A DNA stretch of 64,000 nt from Candidatus Zixiibacteriota bacterium (GCA_034439475.1 JAWXAN010000048.1:1-64000), one strand, 5' to 3'. Positions 42,862-52,133 are shown, counted from the stretch's first letter. Numbers and translations: made by a program. Notes: generated by a model from the letters alone, not told the origin.

Positions 42862-44247
42862 TTATTCCTTTACTCGCGGAAGAACAATATCGATGCGTCC
42901 ACCGAAATTCATATTACTGAATGTTATCGACCCGTTGTGGTTTTTTATTATTCCATAGCAGACAGACAATCCCAAGCCCGTCCCTTTGCTTGCCTCTTTG
43001 GTGGTAAAGAATGGTTCAAATATTCGCGGGACCAGTTCAGGCGGTATACCTGTTCCGGTGTCCTGAAACGACAGCGTGATATTGTCTTCGCCGCTTTCGA
43101 TGCCGACGGTCAGTTTGCCGGAATCGGGCATTGCATCGCGCGCATTAATAATCAAATTTAAGAACACCTGTTTTAACTGTTCAGAATCACCTTTTATATA
43201 AACCGGTTGAGCGTTATACGCGCGAATGGTTTCGATAAGTCCCATAGCGAGCGGACGCTCCATCAAATTCAAAATAGTGTCGACTTCGGCGGTTAAGTTT
43301 AATGTCATAAACTGAGTTGCCTCAGGGCGGTGCATTTGCAGAAGCTGACGCACGATCCGGGCTATCCGGTCAATTTCGCCGCTGATGATATCGGCGTACA
43401 TTTGAGCCTGGGCATTTCGCTCGTTGGTGCGCCGCATGAGGAGCACATAATTCTGGATAATTCCGAGCGGATTGTTGACCTCATGGGCGACCCGCGCCGA
43501 CATTTCTCCAAGAGCCGCAAGTTTTTCAGTCTGCAACAGTTGGTGCTGGGTTTCGCGAAGCAGACGGGTGGCCGTGTTGACGCCTTCAAAGAGCAGCGCA
43601 TTTTCGATTGCAACGGCAATTTGATTGGCAAGAACAGAAAGGAATTCGAGGTCATCAGTGCTGAAAACACCGCTGGAGATTTTGTCAGCCATGGCAAAAA
43701 TGCCGCTCAATTTACTCTTGTAAATGAGAGGAACGATGACACCCGATGGAAACCGGCTCAGAATGGAATGCTCAGATGGCGTCACCAGTTCCCCTGTCAA
43801 TTCATCAACCAGAATCGGTCTGTTGAGACGGGTTAAGTAATCTGTAAGTCGCGACGACGTAACAAAATGCTCATCTGTGTCAGGGAATTCCCCTGACCCT
43901 TTGGCCTTGGCAAGGAAGAATTTGTCCTTATGCCCTTCTCGGGACAAGAAGATAGCCCCTTTTGCCACGCCGACCTGTCCCAGACAGGTGAAAATAAAAC
44001 TGTCGAGCAGTGTTTGGTATTCCAAGACCGAATTAATATTTCGGCTGATTTCGAAGACAGTATAAAGGTCAAATATTTTTCGTTTCAACTGGCGATTAGT
44101 GTCGCTGAGAAGCCGGACTTTTTCTTCGAGTTCTTTTTCAAGAGTCGCAACGGCTTTGATTGTCGTCTCTTTTGCAGGTTTGGTTGCCGTCGATTTGGCT
44201 GTAGTCCTGACTGGCAACGCCTTTTTTTTTCTAGAGAGTTCGCTCAT
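42862..44247 (-). CDS. GAF-domain histidine kinase
   Basis: A 461-residue soluble kinase. A Lys/Ala-rich start and coiled coil (about 30-65) precede a GAF domain (about 70-215), then HisKA with the phosphorylated histidine in ARVAHEVNNPLGII and an ATPase domain with NLIINARDAMP, DTGTGIPPEL and GTGLGLSV. It overlaps the end of folC by 4 nt and is 10 nt from the hybrid kinase gene, so the three signalling genes continue the serS-folC transcription unit. Confidence 0.92.
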   Translation of the reverse strand: MSELSRKKKALPVRTTAKSTATKPAKETTIKAVATLEKELEEKVRLLSDTNRQLKRKIFDLYTVFEISRNINSVLEYQTLLDSFIFTCLGQVGVAKGAIFLSREGHKDKFFLAKAKGSGEFPDTDEHFVTSSRLTDYLTRLNRPILVDELTGELVTPSEHSILSRFPSGVIVPLIYKSKLSGIFAMADKISSGVFSTDDLEFLSVLANQIAVAIENALLFEGVNTATRLLRETQHQLLQTEKLAALGEMSARVAHEVNNPLGIIQNYVLLMRRTNERNAQAQMYADIISGEIDRIARIVRQLLQMHRPEATQFMTLNLTAEVDTILNLMERPLAMGLIETIRAYNAQPVYIKGDSEQLKQVFLNLIINARDAMPDSGKLTVGIESGEDNITLSFQDTGTGIPPELVPRIFEPFFTTKEASKGTGLGLSVCYGIIKNHNGSITFSNMNFGGRIDIVLPRVKE

Positions 44248-45535
44248 GACCGTATGAAACCCTCCAGGAATTCTCCTACAAGATAATGCGATCCTATAAT
44301 TGCGATGGGCATCGTCTGTTGTGGAGACAGTTGTCGTTTTTTGGCCGTCGCCAATGCGCTTCGGAGTGATCCTGAAGGGATGATTTCGACCCCATGCCAG
44401 TCCATTTCTTTTATAAACTCCGCCAGCTCGACACTTCGGTGGGTTTTCATCGGGACAAGGGTGAACCGTGCGGCAACGGGGGCGAGTTCGTCGATCATTT
44501 TCTGATGTTCTTTTTTCTTCACAAACCCGGCGATAATATCTGCTTTGCGATGCGGAAACATTCTCCTGAATGTATCGGCAAAAGCACGCGAGCCGCCCAC
44601 GTTATGACAGACATCCAAAATTAAGGTAGGCTGGCCCTTCTTCTCCACAATCTGAAAACGCCCGGGCCAGTCGGTTGATTTGATCCCGTGGATTATGGCT
44701 CGTTTTGATAGAGGGAATCTATTCGTATTAAGTATCGAGGCGGCTTTGATTACAAGAGCGGCGTTGATAAGCTGATGCGTCCCTTTCAGTGACGGAGCCA
44801 AATGTGATATCTTCATGTTATCTGACCTGTAATCGAGTAAAAGCTTGGTTTTGTCGGCTTTGAAATCTCGCGAAGAAATTGTCTGATACTTTGTACCCAC
44901 CAGTTTTGCTTTCTTCTTCAGAATTACAGAGGCTTCAGCAGGAACCAGCCCACTCAAATGCGGCACCTCGGCTTTAATAATGCCAGCTTTCTCCGAAGCA
45001 ATCTGGGCCAAAGTCGAGCCGAGGATGTCGGTGTGGTCAAAACTGATGTCGGTTGTAATGGTCAGCAAGGGATGGAGCACATTTGTGGCATCGAGACGCC
45101 CGCCAAGTCCGACTTCGATGATTGCAATATCGACTTTCTGTCTGGCGAATTGATCGAAAGCCAGCGCGGTGACTAATTCAAAGAAGGAGACTTTTTTTTT
45201 ACAAGTTGGGCGCGATGGCGGTTTACAAAAGCAAGCACAGTCTGCGCCGGGATATATTTTCCATCGATTTGGATTCGTTCGCGAAAATTAACAAGGTGGG
45301 GAGATGTATACAGCCCGGTTTTGTATCCGGCGGAGCGACAGATAGAGGCAAGCATCGCTGATGTTGAGCCTTTGCCGTTGGTTCCGCCAATATGCACCGT
45401 CTTATATTTCGACTGCGGATTGCCAAGGGTCGCCAAAAAATCCTGTATATTCTCCAGTCCGAGCTTCATTCCAAAAAATTCTCGCGAGAAAATAAATCTT
45501 TCAGCCGCTGAGTACGTGGTGTAATAGTTCATCAT
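44244..45535 (-). CDS. folC: Folylpolyglutamate/dihydrofolate synthase, frames joined by a -1 shift
   Basis: The enzyme adds glutamate to folates and joins dihydropteroate to glutamate. The 5' frame (ATG 45535 to a TAG at 45173) has the P-loop GGTNGKGSTS and TSPHLVNFRERI; the 3' frame has VSFFELVTALAF, IIEVGLGGRLDATN, FDHTDILG and EKAGIIKAE. They meet at nine A (45192-45200), where GTA-AAA-AAA-AAG carries the heptamer A-AAA-AAG in the phase that lets a ribosome slip back one base into the 3' frame. Joined, they give about 430 residues, the normal FolC length, with no other defect. Recoding (ribosomal or by RNA-polymerase slippage), a homopolymer sequencing error, or a recent inactivating mutation are the three explanations. 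Start overlaps accD by 4 nt. Confidence 0.85.
45192..45200 (-). promoter_or_regulatory. A9 slippery run inside folC
   Basis: In the mRNA the run reads GU-AAAAAAAAA-GUC, in zero frame GUA AAA AAA AAG. A AAA AAG is the slippery heptamer of E. coli dnaX. A -1 slip leads to GUC UCC UUC, the conserved FolC frame; without it translation ends six codons later at UAG. I see no convincing internal Shine-Dalgarno upstream; downstream pairing was not resolved by eye. Confidence 0.55.
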
Positions 45536-46377
45536 AAGGGTTTCCTCATGTAGTTGAGGAGGCGGATAATCGTATCTCGAAGTTCTTTGCGTTCGACGAT
45601 TTTATCCAGAAAACCCTTTTCCATGAAGAATTCCGACGACTGAAAGCCCTCGGGTAAATCTTGCCCTATTGTCTGCTGAATAACCCGGGCACCGGCAAAG
45701 CCAAGCAATGCTTTCGGCTCGGCGATAGTGACATCTCCCAGCGACGCAAATGAGGCCATGACACCGGCAGTGGTCGGGTTGGTCAGCACTGAGATATACG
45801 GCAGATGCTGTTTGGCGAGAATAGAGAGCAGGCCGGAGGTCTTGGCCATTTGCATGAGCGAGAGAATTCCTTCCTGCATTCGCGCTCCGCCTGAACAGGA
45901 GACAATAATGAGCGGGACATTGTGTTTGATAGCGCGTTCGATAGTGCGCGCTACTTTCTCACCTACAACAGAACCCATCGAGCCGCCGATGAAGGCAAAA
46001 TCCATAATGGCGAATGAAATTGGCATACCACCCATGCCGGCCAAGCCGGTTATCAGACCCTCGGTTCCTCCTGCTTTTTCATTGGCTTCTTTGAGACGGT
46101 CAGGATATCGTTTTGAATCTTTGAATTTGAGCGGATCACCCGAATGTAAATTGGTATCAAATTCATCGAGATGACCGTCATCAAGCAGAATCGAAATATA
46201 TTTCTGGCTTGGAATGCGGAAATGATAATTGCAGCTTGGACAAACCCACAGAAGCTGCTCCATTTTTTTGCTGTATACAATTTCGCCGCATGAAAGACAT
46301 TTACTCCAGAGCCCTTCCGGAATATTCATCTTTTCCTGATCCGGCAGACCAGATTTTGTTTTGCGGAACCATTCCAT
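45532..46377 (-). CDS. accD: Acetyl-CoA carboxylase carboxyltransferase subunit beta
   Basis: A 281-residue protein with the N-terminal four-cysteine zinc ribbon (CLSC at about 27-30, CPSC at about 46-49) and a crotonase-like carboxyltransferase domain (GGSMGSVVGEKVARTIE, CSGGARMQEGILSLMQMAKTS). With AccA (not in the window) it transfers CO2 from biotin to acetyl-CoA. accD next to folC is a common bacterial pairing. It ends with a 4-nt overlap into folC. Confidence 0.96.
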   Translation of the reverse strand: MEWFRKTKSGLPDQEKMNIPEGLWSKCLSCGEIVYSKKMEQLLWVCPSCNYHFRIPSQKYISILLDDGHLDEFDTNLHSGDPLKFKDSKRYPDRLKEANEKAGGTEGLITGLAGMGGMPISFAIMDFAFIGGSMGSVVGEKVARTIERAIKHNVPLIIVSCSGGARMQEGILSLMQMAKTSGLLSILAKQHLPYISVLTNPTTAGVMASFASLGDVTIAEPKALLGFAGARVIQQTIGQDLPEGFQSSEFFMEKGFLDKIVERKELRDTIIRLLNYMRKPL

Positions 46378-46379
46378 GG

Positions 46380-46868
46380 TCAGCGCTCTCTGCCGGGATA
46401 TTCAAGTGTTCGAGTCATCACCAATGCATCCTCAATAGGGTTGTGGTAATATTTTGGACGGCGGTAGAGGAGCGAAAATCCATACTTTTCATAGAAGAGC
46501 TGGGCATCTGTATTCGAAGGACGAACTTCCAAAATTATAGTCTCGCATTTATGCTCACGGGCCATAGATAAGATATGCTCCAGCAGATGTTTTGCAACTG
46601 ATTTCCGACGGAAGGCGGCGCTTACGGCGATATTGGCGAGATGTAACTCATCCAGCACAATAAGATAGCAGGCATAGGCGACAATTGAGCCATCGGCTTC
46701 GGCCACCAGCCCCCCCCAGTCGGAATCTTCGGATATTTCATGAAATGATTGTTCGGGCCAGGCATCGGAGAATATTTCACGTTCCAATTTTGCAACGGTT
46801 GAGATATCGGCTTCAACCATGCCGCGAATTGAGACAGCGTGTTCATTGTCTTTGCTGGCGCTGTTCAT
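46380..46868 (-). CDS. rimI: Ribosomal-protein-alanine N-acetyltransferase
   Basis: A 162-residue GNAT acetyltransferase. The acetyl-CoA loop is RRKSVAKHLLEH and the catalytic C-terminal region is SNTDAQLFYEKYGFSLLYRR, typical of RimI, which acetylates the N-terminus of ribosomal protein S18. ATG 46868 is preferred to an upstream ATG because it leaves the expected RimI N-terminus and only a 26-nt overlap with tsaB. The tsaE-tsaB-rimI order is widespread. Confidence 0.92.
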   Translation of the reverse strand: MNSASKDNEHAVSIRGMVEADISTVAKLEREIFSDAWPEQSFHEISEDSDWGGLVAEADGSIVAYACYLIVLDELHLANIAVSAAFRRKSVAKHLLEHILSMAREHKCETIILEVRPSNTDAQLFYEKYGFSLLYRRPKYYHNPIEDALVMTRTLEYPGRER

Positions 46869-47538
46869 AGCGAATTTCCGCAGATGATTTTTGTATATAA
46901 AGCGGCTGAATCGAAGCGATATCGGCGAAGTCTTCTGTTTCGAGTTTTTCCCGCCCAAGATAGAGCAACTCGGATGCGTTATTGTCGAGTTCATCGAAAC
47001 CGGGGCAGATTTGATGATCCGATAACACATCTTTCAAAGAAAACCCGATTCCTATGGCCAGCTCGGTTCCAATAGATGAGGCTAAGTCAGGCAATTTCAC
47101 GACCTGAATGGAGAGCATCTCGGCCTTGCCCTTGGACATCGGTGCCATAATAAACTCATCGCGGGTTATTTTCACAATTGCCCAGAGCCGGTCGGTGATG
47201 GAACGAGTCTTCATTGCGGCAATCTCAAAAACACTTACGGCAACAATCGGAATATCGAGGGCGACTGCGATCCCTTTGGCAGCGGCAAGGCCGATTCTCA
47301 AACCCGTAAAAGAGCCGGGTCCAATTGAGACAGCGAGGGCGTTGATGGCTGTTCTATCCAACCCGCTTGATTCAAGCAGTTCCTGAATTTTTTTCATGAT
47401 TACCTGGCCATGTGTCCGCTCGTCTTCGGCAGTTGACTGCACCGAGCGGTCGCTTCCAAAACTCAGGGCGAGTTTGAGTTTTTGGCCCGAACTGTCAATG
47501 GCGAGGACGTTTTGATATTTTTCGTCGAAATGATTCAT
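46843..47538 (-). CDS. tsaB: tRNA threonylcarbamoyladenosine biosynthesis protein TsaB
   Basis: A 231-residue ASKHA-fold protein that forms the TsaBDE complex for the t6A modification of tRNA. N-terminal VLAIDSSGQKLKLAL and the GPGSFTGLRIGLAAAKGIA segment are diagnostic. ATG 47538 overlaps the tsaE stop by 4 nt. tsaD and tsaC are not in the window. Confidence 0.94.
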   Translation of the reverse strand: MNHFDEKYQNVLAIDSSGQKLKLALSFGSDRSVQSTAEDERTHGQVIMKKIQELLESSGLDRTAINALAVSIGPGSFTGLRIGLAAAKGIAVALDIPIVAVSVFEIAAMKTRSITDRLWAIVKITRDEFIMAPMSKGKAEMLSIQVVKLPDLASSIGTELAIGIGFSLKDVLSDHQICPGFDELDNNASELLYLGREKLETEDFADIASIQPLYIQKSSAEIRYEQRQQRQ

Positions 47539-47966
47539 GACCCAATCCGGGTGATGACTATTTTTCGTTCGGTCTCGCCCACAATTGAGAAATCGATAAG
47601 ATAGTATTGACTTGGAAGTTTGTCCTGCGCCTTTTCGCCCCATTCGACAACAGTCAAGCCGGTCCGGCCGATATAGTCGTCCCAGCCGATTTCATATAGT
47701 TCAGTCGGGTCATTAATTCTGTAGAGGTCGAAATGGAAGATAGGACGCTCGGAAGGATATTCGTTCACAACAGTATAGGTGGGGGAACTGACCGTCGCTT
47801 CTTCGATTCCGCGAGCTATCGCAAGCCCTTTGACAAATGTTGTCTTGCCTGAGCCGAGTGCGCCTCTCAGCACCAGAACTTCCCCTTCGGGAAATGTAGC
47901 CGCGAGTTTTTGGGCAAGTGATTTGGTCTCGCTCTCAGAATGAGAGATAATCTCCAGTGCTTTCAT
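47535..47966 (-). CDS. tsaE: tRNA threonylcarbamoyladenosine biosynthesis ATPase TsaE
   Basis: A 143-residue P-loop ATPase with Walker A GALGSGKTTFVKGLA, the SPTYTVVNEY switch and FHFDLYRI, which together identify TsaE, the activating ATPase of the t6A complex. It starts 9 nt after porX in the same direction. Confidence 0.95.
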   Translation of the reverse strand: MKALEIISHSESETKSLAQKLAATFPEGEVLVLRGALGSGKTTFVKGLAIARGIEEATVSSPTYTVVNEYPSERPIFHFDLYRINDPTELYEIGWDDYIGRTGLTVVEWGEKAQDKLPSQYYLIDFSIVGETERKIVITRIGS

Positions 47967-47975
47967 AGAACGTTA

Positions 47976-49535
47976 TCACTTGGGAGTCATGACAGCAACC
48001 GGAACAACCATCTCTTCGAGCGAGATGCCGCCATGCTGGAACGAATTCTGAAACTGCCTGACCATCTCATTGTAGTTATTAGGGTAAACAAAATAAAAGT
48101 CTTCTTTTGCGATGATATAGGTCGTCGCCAAGGTAAACGATGGCAGACGCCACTGCTCGGGTTTTTTCACAAGAATGGAATCCTTGGGATCAGAGTTCAG
48201 ATTGTCGCCGTATTTATAGCGAAGATTGGTGGAGGTCGAACGGCGTCCATGCGCCATCGTCCCTCTCCGGCATAGTACGGAGCCATGGTCGGATGTCAGC
48301 ACAATGGTAAAGTCCCGTGCGGCGAAAGATTTCAAAATTGCAAAGAGTGGAGAATGTACAAACCATGTTCGCATGAGGGTACGGAAGGCCGATTCGGTTC
48401 CGGCAATTTCTTTTAGAATAACATTATTTGAGCGGCCATGCGCCAATATATCCAGAAAGTTAAAGACCAGCGCGACAACCGGGCTGTCGAAGAGATCAGC
48501 GACTCGTTTTGCAAGCTCTTCGCCTTCGGTATTGTTGAATATTTTATGGTAGCGCAGTTGTCGATCATAGCGGAGTCCATTGCGAGCGAGATTGTCTATG
48601 AGAAATCTATCCTCGAAGCGATTGAGCGATCCTTCGTCCTGCACGGCATAGTTATCCGGATACTGGCGGTGGATATCATCGGGGAAAATACCGGCAAAAA
48701 GGGCGTTGCGGGCAAAGGGTGTGGCAGTCGGAAGCATTGAGAAATAATAATTGCGCTGGATATTATAGAAGTCTGCAAGCAGTGGTTCGACAAGCATCCA
48801 CTGGTCGAGACGCATGCAATCGACAACAACAAAGAGCACCTTCTTTTTTTTCTTCAGTTCAGGCACAACATATGTGCTGACGATATCCGATGACAAGAGC
48901 GGCCGCTTGTTGCTTTGGAGCCAGCGCGGATACTGGCTTTCTATATATTTTGTGAACTCGACATTCCACTCTTTCGATGTTCCCTCGTGGGTCTCCTTGA
49001 GACCTTGATCATTGCTTTCATCGAGGTCGAGATTCCACTGGGCGATGGTGCGAGCGGCTTCGTGCCACTCTTCCGGCTCCATTGCGCCATACATGCGCTG
49101 ATTGAAGCGATTTATTTCTGTGATGTAGCGTCGCATTGATGACGAGCCTATAATTTTTTTGGACTCGAGTCTTCGTTTGATGACAGAGAGGACCTGAGAG
49201 GGCACAACCGGTTTGACGATATAGTCGTCGATCTTTTGTCCTATCGCCTGCTCCATCAAGCTCTCTTCTTCCGATTTTGTTACCATGACAACGGGCAGGT
49301 GCGGGCGAATCTCTTTGATTTCCTCGAGGGTGGTAAGGCCGTCTTTTCCGGGCATCATTTCATCGAGCAATACGAGGTCAAAGAGTTCATCGCGGACAGC
49401 TTTGATAGCGTCATCGCCGGACATTACGCCTTTGACTTCGAATCCTTTGCCTTCGAGAAAGATAATGTGCGGTTTCAGTGCGTCTATTTCATCATCCACC
49501 CAGAGAATTCTTCCCTTGTCTTGTGCAACGGCCAT
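47976..49535 (-). CDS. porX: PorX-type response regulator with PglZ phosphatase domain
   Basis: A 519-residue cytoplasmic protein. The receiver domain (1-125, phospho-acceptor D58 in LVLLDEMMPG, W12 in ILWVDDE) and three-helix linker are followed by a PglZ/alkaline-phosphatase-like domain (about 215-519), with the nucleophile-type threonine in LPTATPFARNALFAG and the metal-binding SDHG near 425. This architecture is that of PorX, which in Bacteroidetes controls type 9 secretion and gliding and hydrolyses cyclic and linear oligonucleotides. Here its neighbour is a membrane histidine kinase, a likely partner. No type 9 secretion genes are seen in the window. Confidence 0.9.
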   Translation of the reverse strand: MAVAQDKGRILWVDDEIDALKPHIIFLEGKGFEVKGVMSGDDAIKAVRDELFDLVLLDEMMPGKDGLTTLEEIKEIRPHLPVVMVTKSEEESLMEQAIGQKIDDYIVKPVVPSQVLSVIKRRLESKKIIGSSSMRRYITEINRFNQRMYGAMEPEEWHEAARTIAQWNLDLDESNDQGLKETHEGTSKEWNVEFTKYIESQYPRWLQSNKRPLLSSDIVSTYVVPELKKKKKVLFVVVDCMRLDQWMLVEPLLADFYNIQRNYYFSMLPTATPFARNALFAGIFPDDIHRQYPDNYAVQDEGSLNRFEDRFLIDNLARNGLRYDRQLRYHKIFNNTEGEELAKRVADLFDSPVVALVFNFLDILAHGRSNNVILKEIAGTESAFRTLMRTWFVHSPLFAILKSFAARDFTIVLTSDHGSVLCRRGTMAHGRRSTSTNLRYKYGDNLNSDPKDSILVKKPEQWRLPSFTLATTYIIAKEDFYFVYPNNYNEMVRQFQNSFQHGGISLEEMVVPVAVMTPK

Positions 49536-49538
49536 TCG

Positions 49539-50801
49539 CTATTCCTTTATTTCGCCCGAATTCGGGAGAATGATTTCAAATACAGTTTCGCCGGGTCGAG
49601 AACGCGCAAGTCTGACACGTCCGACATGATACTCTTCCACGATGCGTTTGACGAGTGTCAGTCCCATTCCCCAGCTGCGTTTTTTTGTCGAAAACCCGGG
49701 TCGGAAAATCTTCCGCGATGCCGCAGTCGATATCCCGCCCCCGTTGTCGATTATATTTATTTGTACACCCTTTTTGTCCTGTGTCATGGCAGTTTCAAGA
49801 AAAATCCGCCCGCTTTTAGGGTCCACGGCCTGAAGTCCGTTCTTTACCAAGTTCTCTAAAACCCAGCCAAAAAGCTCAGGGTTCAGCATAACCATGCCTA
49901 TTAGACCCGGCCTGAAATCAATTTGTGTCCCTTTCCCTTCAAAGGGGAGCCGCCTGCGATAATATTCGGCCGTTTCACGAATTAGCTCATTTAGATCACA
50001 CTCCTGCAGTTTCGGTATGGAGCCGATTTTACCGAATCGATTGGCAACTCGTTGAAGCCGGTCGACATCAATGTTCATATTTTCGACCGTATTATCAAGC
50101 AATGATTCAATCTGTTCCGGCGATAGCTCGGAACGGTTCTCCTTATTCATAAGCTCAAGCCAGCCAAGCAGTGAGGAGATGGGTGTGCCGAGTTGGTGAG
50201 CCGTTTCCTTGGCCATTCCAACCCAGATAAGACGCTCTTCGCTCCGACGAATATTCTGAAATCCGATTATGCCTACTATCATGAACGCCAAAACCACGGC
50301 GACCTCAACAAACGGCATGAGCTTGAGTTTGCCAATAATAGCCGGATCGCCATAACAGAGAGAGTTTATCTGCAGGGTGCCGTAGAAGATGGGAAATACA
50401 CGATTATCGTGGCGCATCTCGGCGGCCATGGAGTTAAGTCGTTCGATTGTCGCACGGGTGGTGTCGCTGTCGTCCAGTTCCGGAACGTTTCGCCATTGGA
50501 TGGGATTGTTGTCTTTATCCAGGACGATGATAGGAAATGTCGCCTTGATAATTATTTCATCAAAAATAAACTGCAACTCTTCGCCCGAGGTCGGCGAATT
50601 GATAGCAAGCTCGAACAGTTTGGCATATCGCTCGACTTGAGCCCGGGTATCTTCTTTGAGATCTTCGATGAGCCGAAAAGAATACCATATAAACAATGCG
50701 GAAATAAAGGCGACTCCAAGCATGAGAAAAGTCTTGAAGAGAGTCGATTTCCCTATGTAGAGGTCTGAAGTAGTCGAAGAAGTCTTCGGTTCGGGGGGCA
50801 T
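49539..50801 (-). CDS. Membrane histidine kinase adjacent to porX (PorY-like)
   Basis: A 420-residue sensor kinase with two transmembrane helices (about 26-46 and 158-178) bracketing a periplasmic sensor of about 110 residues. The HisKA histidine is in KETAHQLGTPISSLLGW, a form typical of this Bacteroidetes-type kinase group; the ATPase domain has NLVKNGLQAVDP, DNGGGI and WGMGLTLVKRIV. It sits 3 nt before porX and is the obvious candidate to phosphorylate it. Its start codon overlaps the serS stop. Confidence 0.9.
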   Translation of the reverse strand: MPPEPKTSSTTSDLYIGKSTLFKTFLMLGVAFISALFIWYSFRLIEDLKEDTRAQVERYAKLFELAINSPTSGEELQFIFDEIIIKATFPIIVLDKDNNPIQWRNVPELDDSDTTRATIERLNSMAAEMRHDNRVFPIFYGTLQINSLCYGDPAIIGKLKLMPFVEVAVVLAFMIVGIIGFQNIRRSEERLIWVGMAKETAHQLGTPISSLLGWLELMNKENRSELSPEQIESLLDNTVENMNIDVDRLQRVANRFGKIGSIPKLQECDLNELIRETAEYYRRRLPFEGKGTQIDFRPGLIGMVMLNPELFGWVLENLVKNGLQAVDPKSGRIFLETAMTQDKKGVQINIIDNGGGISTAASRKIFRPGFSTKKRSWGMGLTLVKRIVEEYHVGRVRLARSRPGETVFEIILPNSGEIKE

Positions 50802-52063
50802 CAGGAAATTCTTTCCGCCCCCTGCATATACGGTCGAAGGACCTCGGGGATAGTGATAGTTCCATCCCCATTCTGGTAGTTTTCCAAAATAGCAGGAATA
50901 AGGCGCGCCAACGCCACACCTGAGCCGTTGAGTGTATGGGGGTGATGAATCTCTTTATTTTCATCGCGGAATCGGCATTTCATCCGTCGGCTCTGGAAGT
51001 CTTCAAAATTGGAAACCGAGGAGATTTCCAAATACTTCTCGACTCCTGCACACCAGAGTTCAAGGTCATAGCATTTGGCGGCGGCGAATGAGAGATCCCC
51101 TGATGCGAGCAACAGAACACGATAGGGAAGTTTGAGGCCTTGCAAAATCTTCTCTGCCTGCGCGACCAGTGTTTCAAGTTCGTCGTAGGAGTTTTCTGGA
51201 CGAACAATTTTGACCAGTTCGACCTTGTCGAATTGATGCACCCGGATCATTCCTCGGGTGTCTTTGCCAGCCGAGCCGGCTTCACGTCGGAAACAGGGAG
51301 TGTACGCAACCATACGGATGGGCAGTTGGTCGGCGTTGATTATTTCCTGCTTATAGAGATTGGTGACTGGGACCTCGGCTGTAGGAATCAGGTAGAGATT
51401 ATCCCCTTCGGTTTTGTACATATCATCGGCGAGTTTTGGCAGTTGGCCAGTTCCGTACATGGTGTCAGCATTGACAATATGCGGGACATTGACCTCGGTA
51501 AAGCCATCGGCGGAATGCAGATCGAGCATATAATTGATAAGGGCACGCTGGAGTTTTGCCCCCATCCCTTTGAGGACATAAAATCCCGAGCCGGTGATTT
51601 TTGCCGCTCCGGCGAGATCGAGAATCCCGAGTTTTTCGCCAATTTCCCAATGAGGAAGTACTTTGAAGGTGGTCGGGGCGGGTTCACCCCAATTGCGGAC
51701 AATGACATTCGCGGCCTCGCCGCCTTCGGGGACCGACACATGGGGCAAATTGGGTACCCAGCTAAGAGTTGACTGCAGGAGTTCTTCGATGTCCCGAAGT
51801 TCTGTGTCAAGAGCGGTTATGTCGTCGCCGACGTGCCGCATGGCTGCGACATCGGCATCGGTGGTTTCGCCAGCCTTCTTCTTTTTGGCAATTTCTGCAG
51901 AAACGCGATTGCGCTCGGCTTTGAGCTGGTCGGCCTTGGTGAGGATGCCGCGCCGTTTGACGTCGATCGCCAGGATTTGGTCTATATCGCAATTGCTGTT
52001 TTTGCGGAGAACACCTTGTTTGACAAGTTCGGGATTTTCACGGATAATTTTTAAATCAAGCAT
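50801..52063 (-). CDS. serS: Seryl-tRNA synthetase
   Basis: A 420-residue class II synthetase with an N-terminal tRNA-binding coiled coil (about 28-110), motif 2 FRREAGSAGKDTRGM (about 255-270) and motif 3 GSGVALARLIPAILEN (about 378). Length is normal. It is the first gene of the long minus-strand operon through the signalling genes; a strong promoter and a possible attenuator lie before it. Confidence 0.97.
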   Translation of the reverse strand: MLDLKIIRENPELVKQGVLRKNSNCDIDQILAIDVKRRGILTKADQLKAERNRVSAEIAKKKKAGETTDADVAAMRHVGDDITALDTELRDIEELLQSTLSWVPNLPHVSVPEGGEAANVIVRNWGEPAPTTFKVLPHWEIGEKLGILDLAGAAKITGSGFYVLKGMGAKLQRALINYMLDLHSADGFTEVNVPHIVNADTMYGTGQLPKLADDMYKTEGDNLYLIPTAEVPVTNLYKQEIINADQLPIRMVAYTPCFRREAGSAGKDTRGMIRVHQFDKVELVKIVRPENSYDELETLVAQAEKILQGLKLPYRVLLLASGDLSFAAAKCYDLELWCAGVEKYLEISSVSNFEDFQSRRMKCRFRDENKEIHHPHTLNGSGVALARLIPAILENYQNGDGTITIPEVLRPYMQGAERIS

Positions 52064-52113
52064 CAGTTTCCTAATTTGTTATACAGTATCGGGCATCAAG
52101 AGGGAAAAAAGAT

Positions 52114-52133
52114 TGCTAAATGCGACTTTAGCA
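52114..52133 (-). promoter_or_regulatory. Terminator-like hairpin in the serS leader
   Basis: Between the promoter and serS, minus-strand TGCTAAA-GTCGCA-TTTAGCA forms a 7-bp stem followed by ATCTTTTTT (52111-52105). It would end transcription before serS unless an alternative structure forms. No complete T-box is present: the leader is only about 90 nt. An attenuation role is inference. Confidence 0.4.

Noticed and set aside
44244-45080. Second folC piece as a separate gene starting at ATG 45080
   Set aside because: The conserved FolC sequence continues upstream in the same frame to the A run at 45192-45200; a start at 45080 would drop the EVGLGGRLDATN segment.
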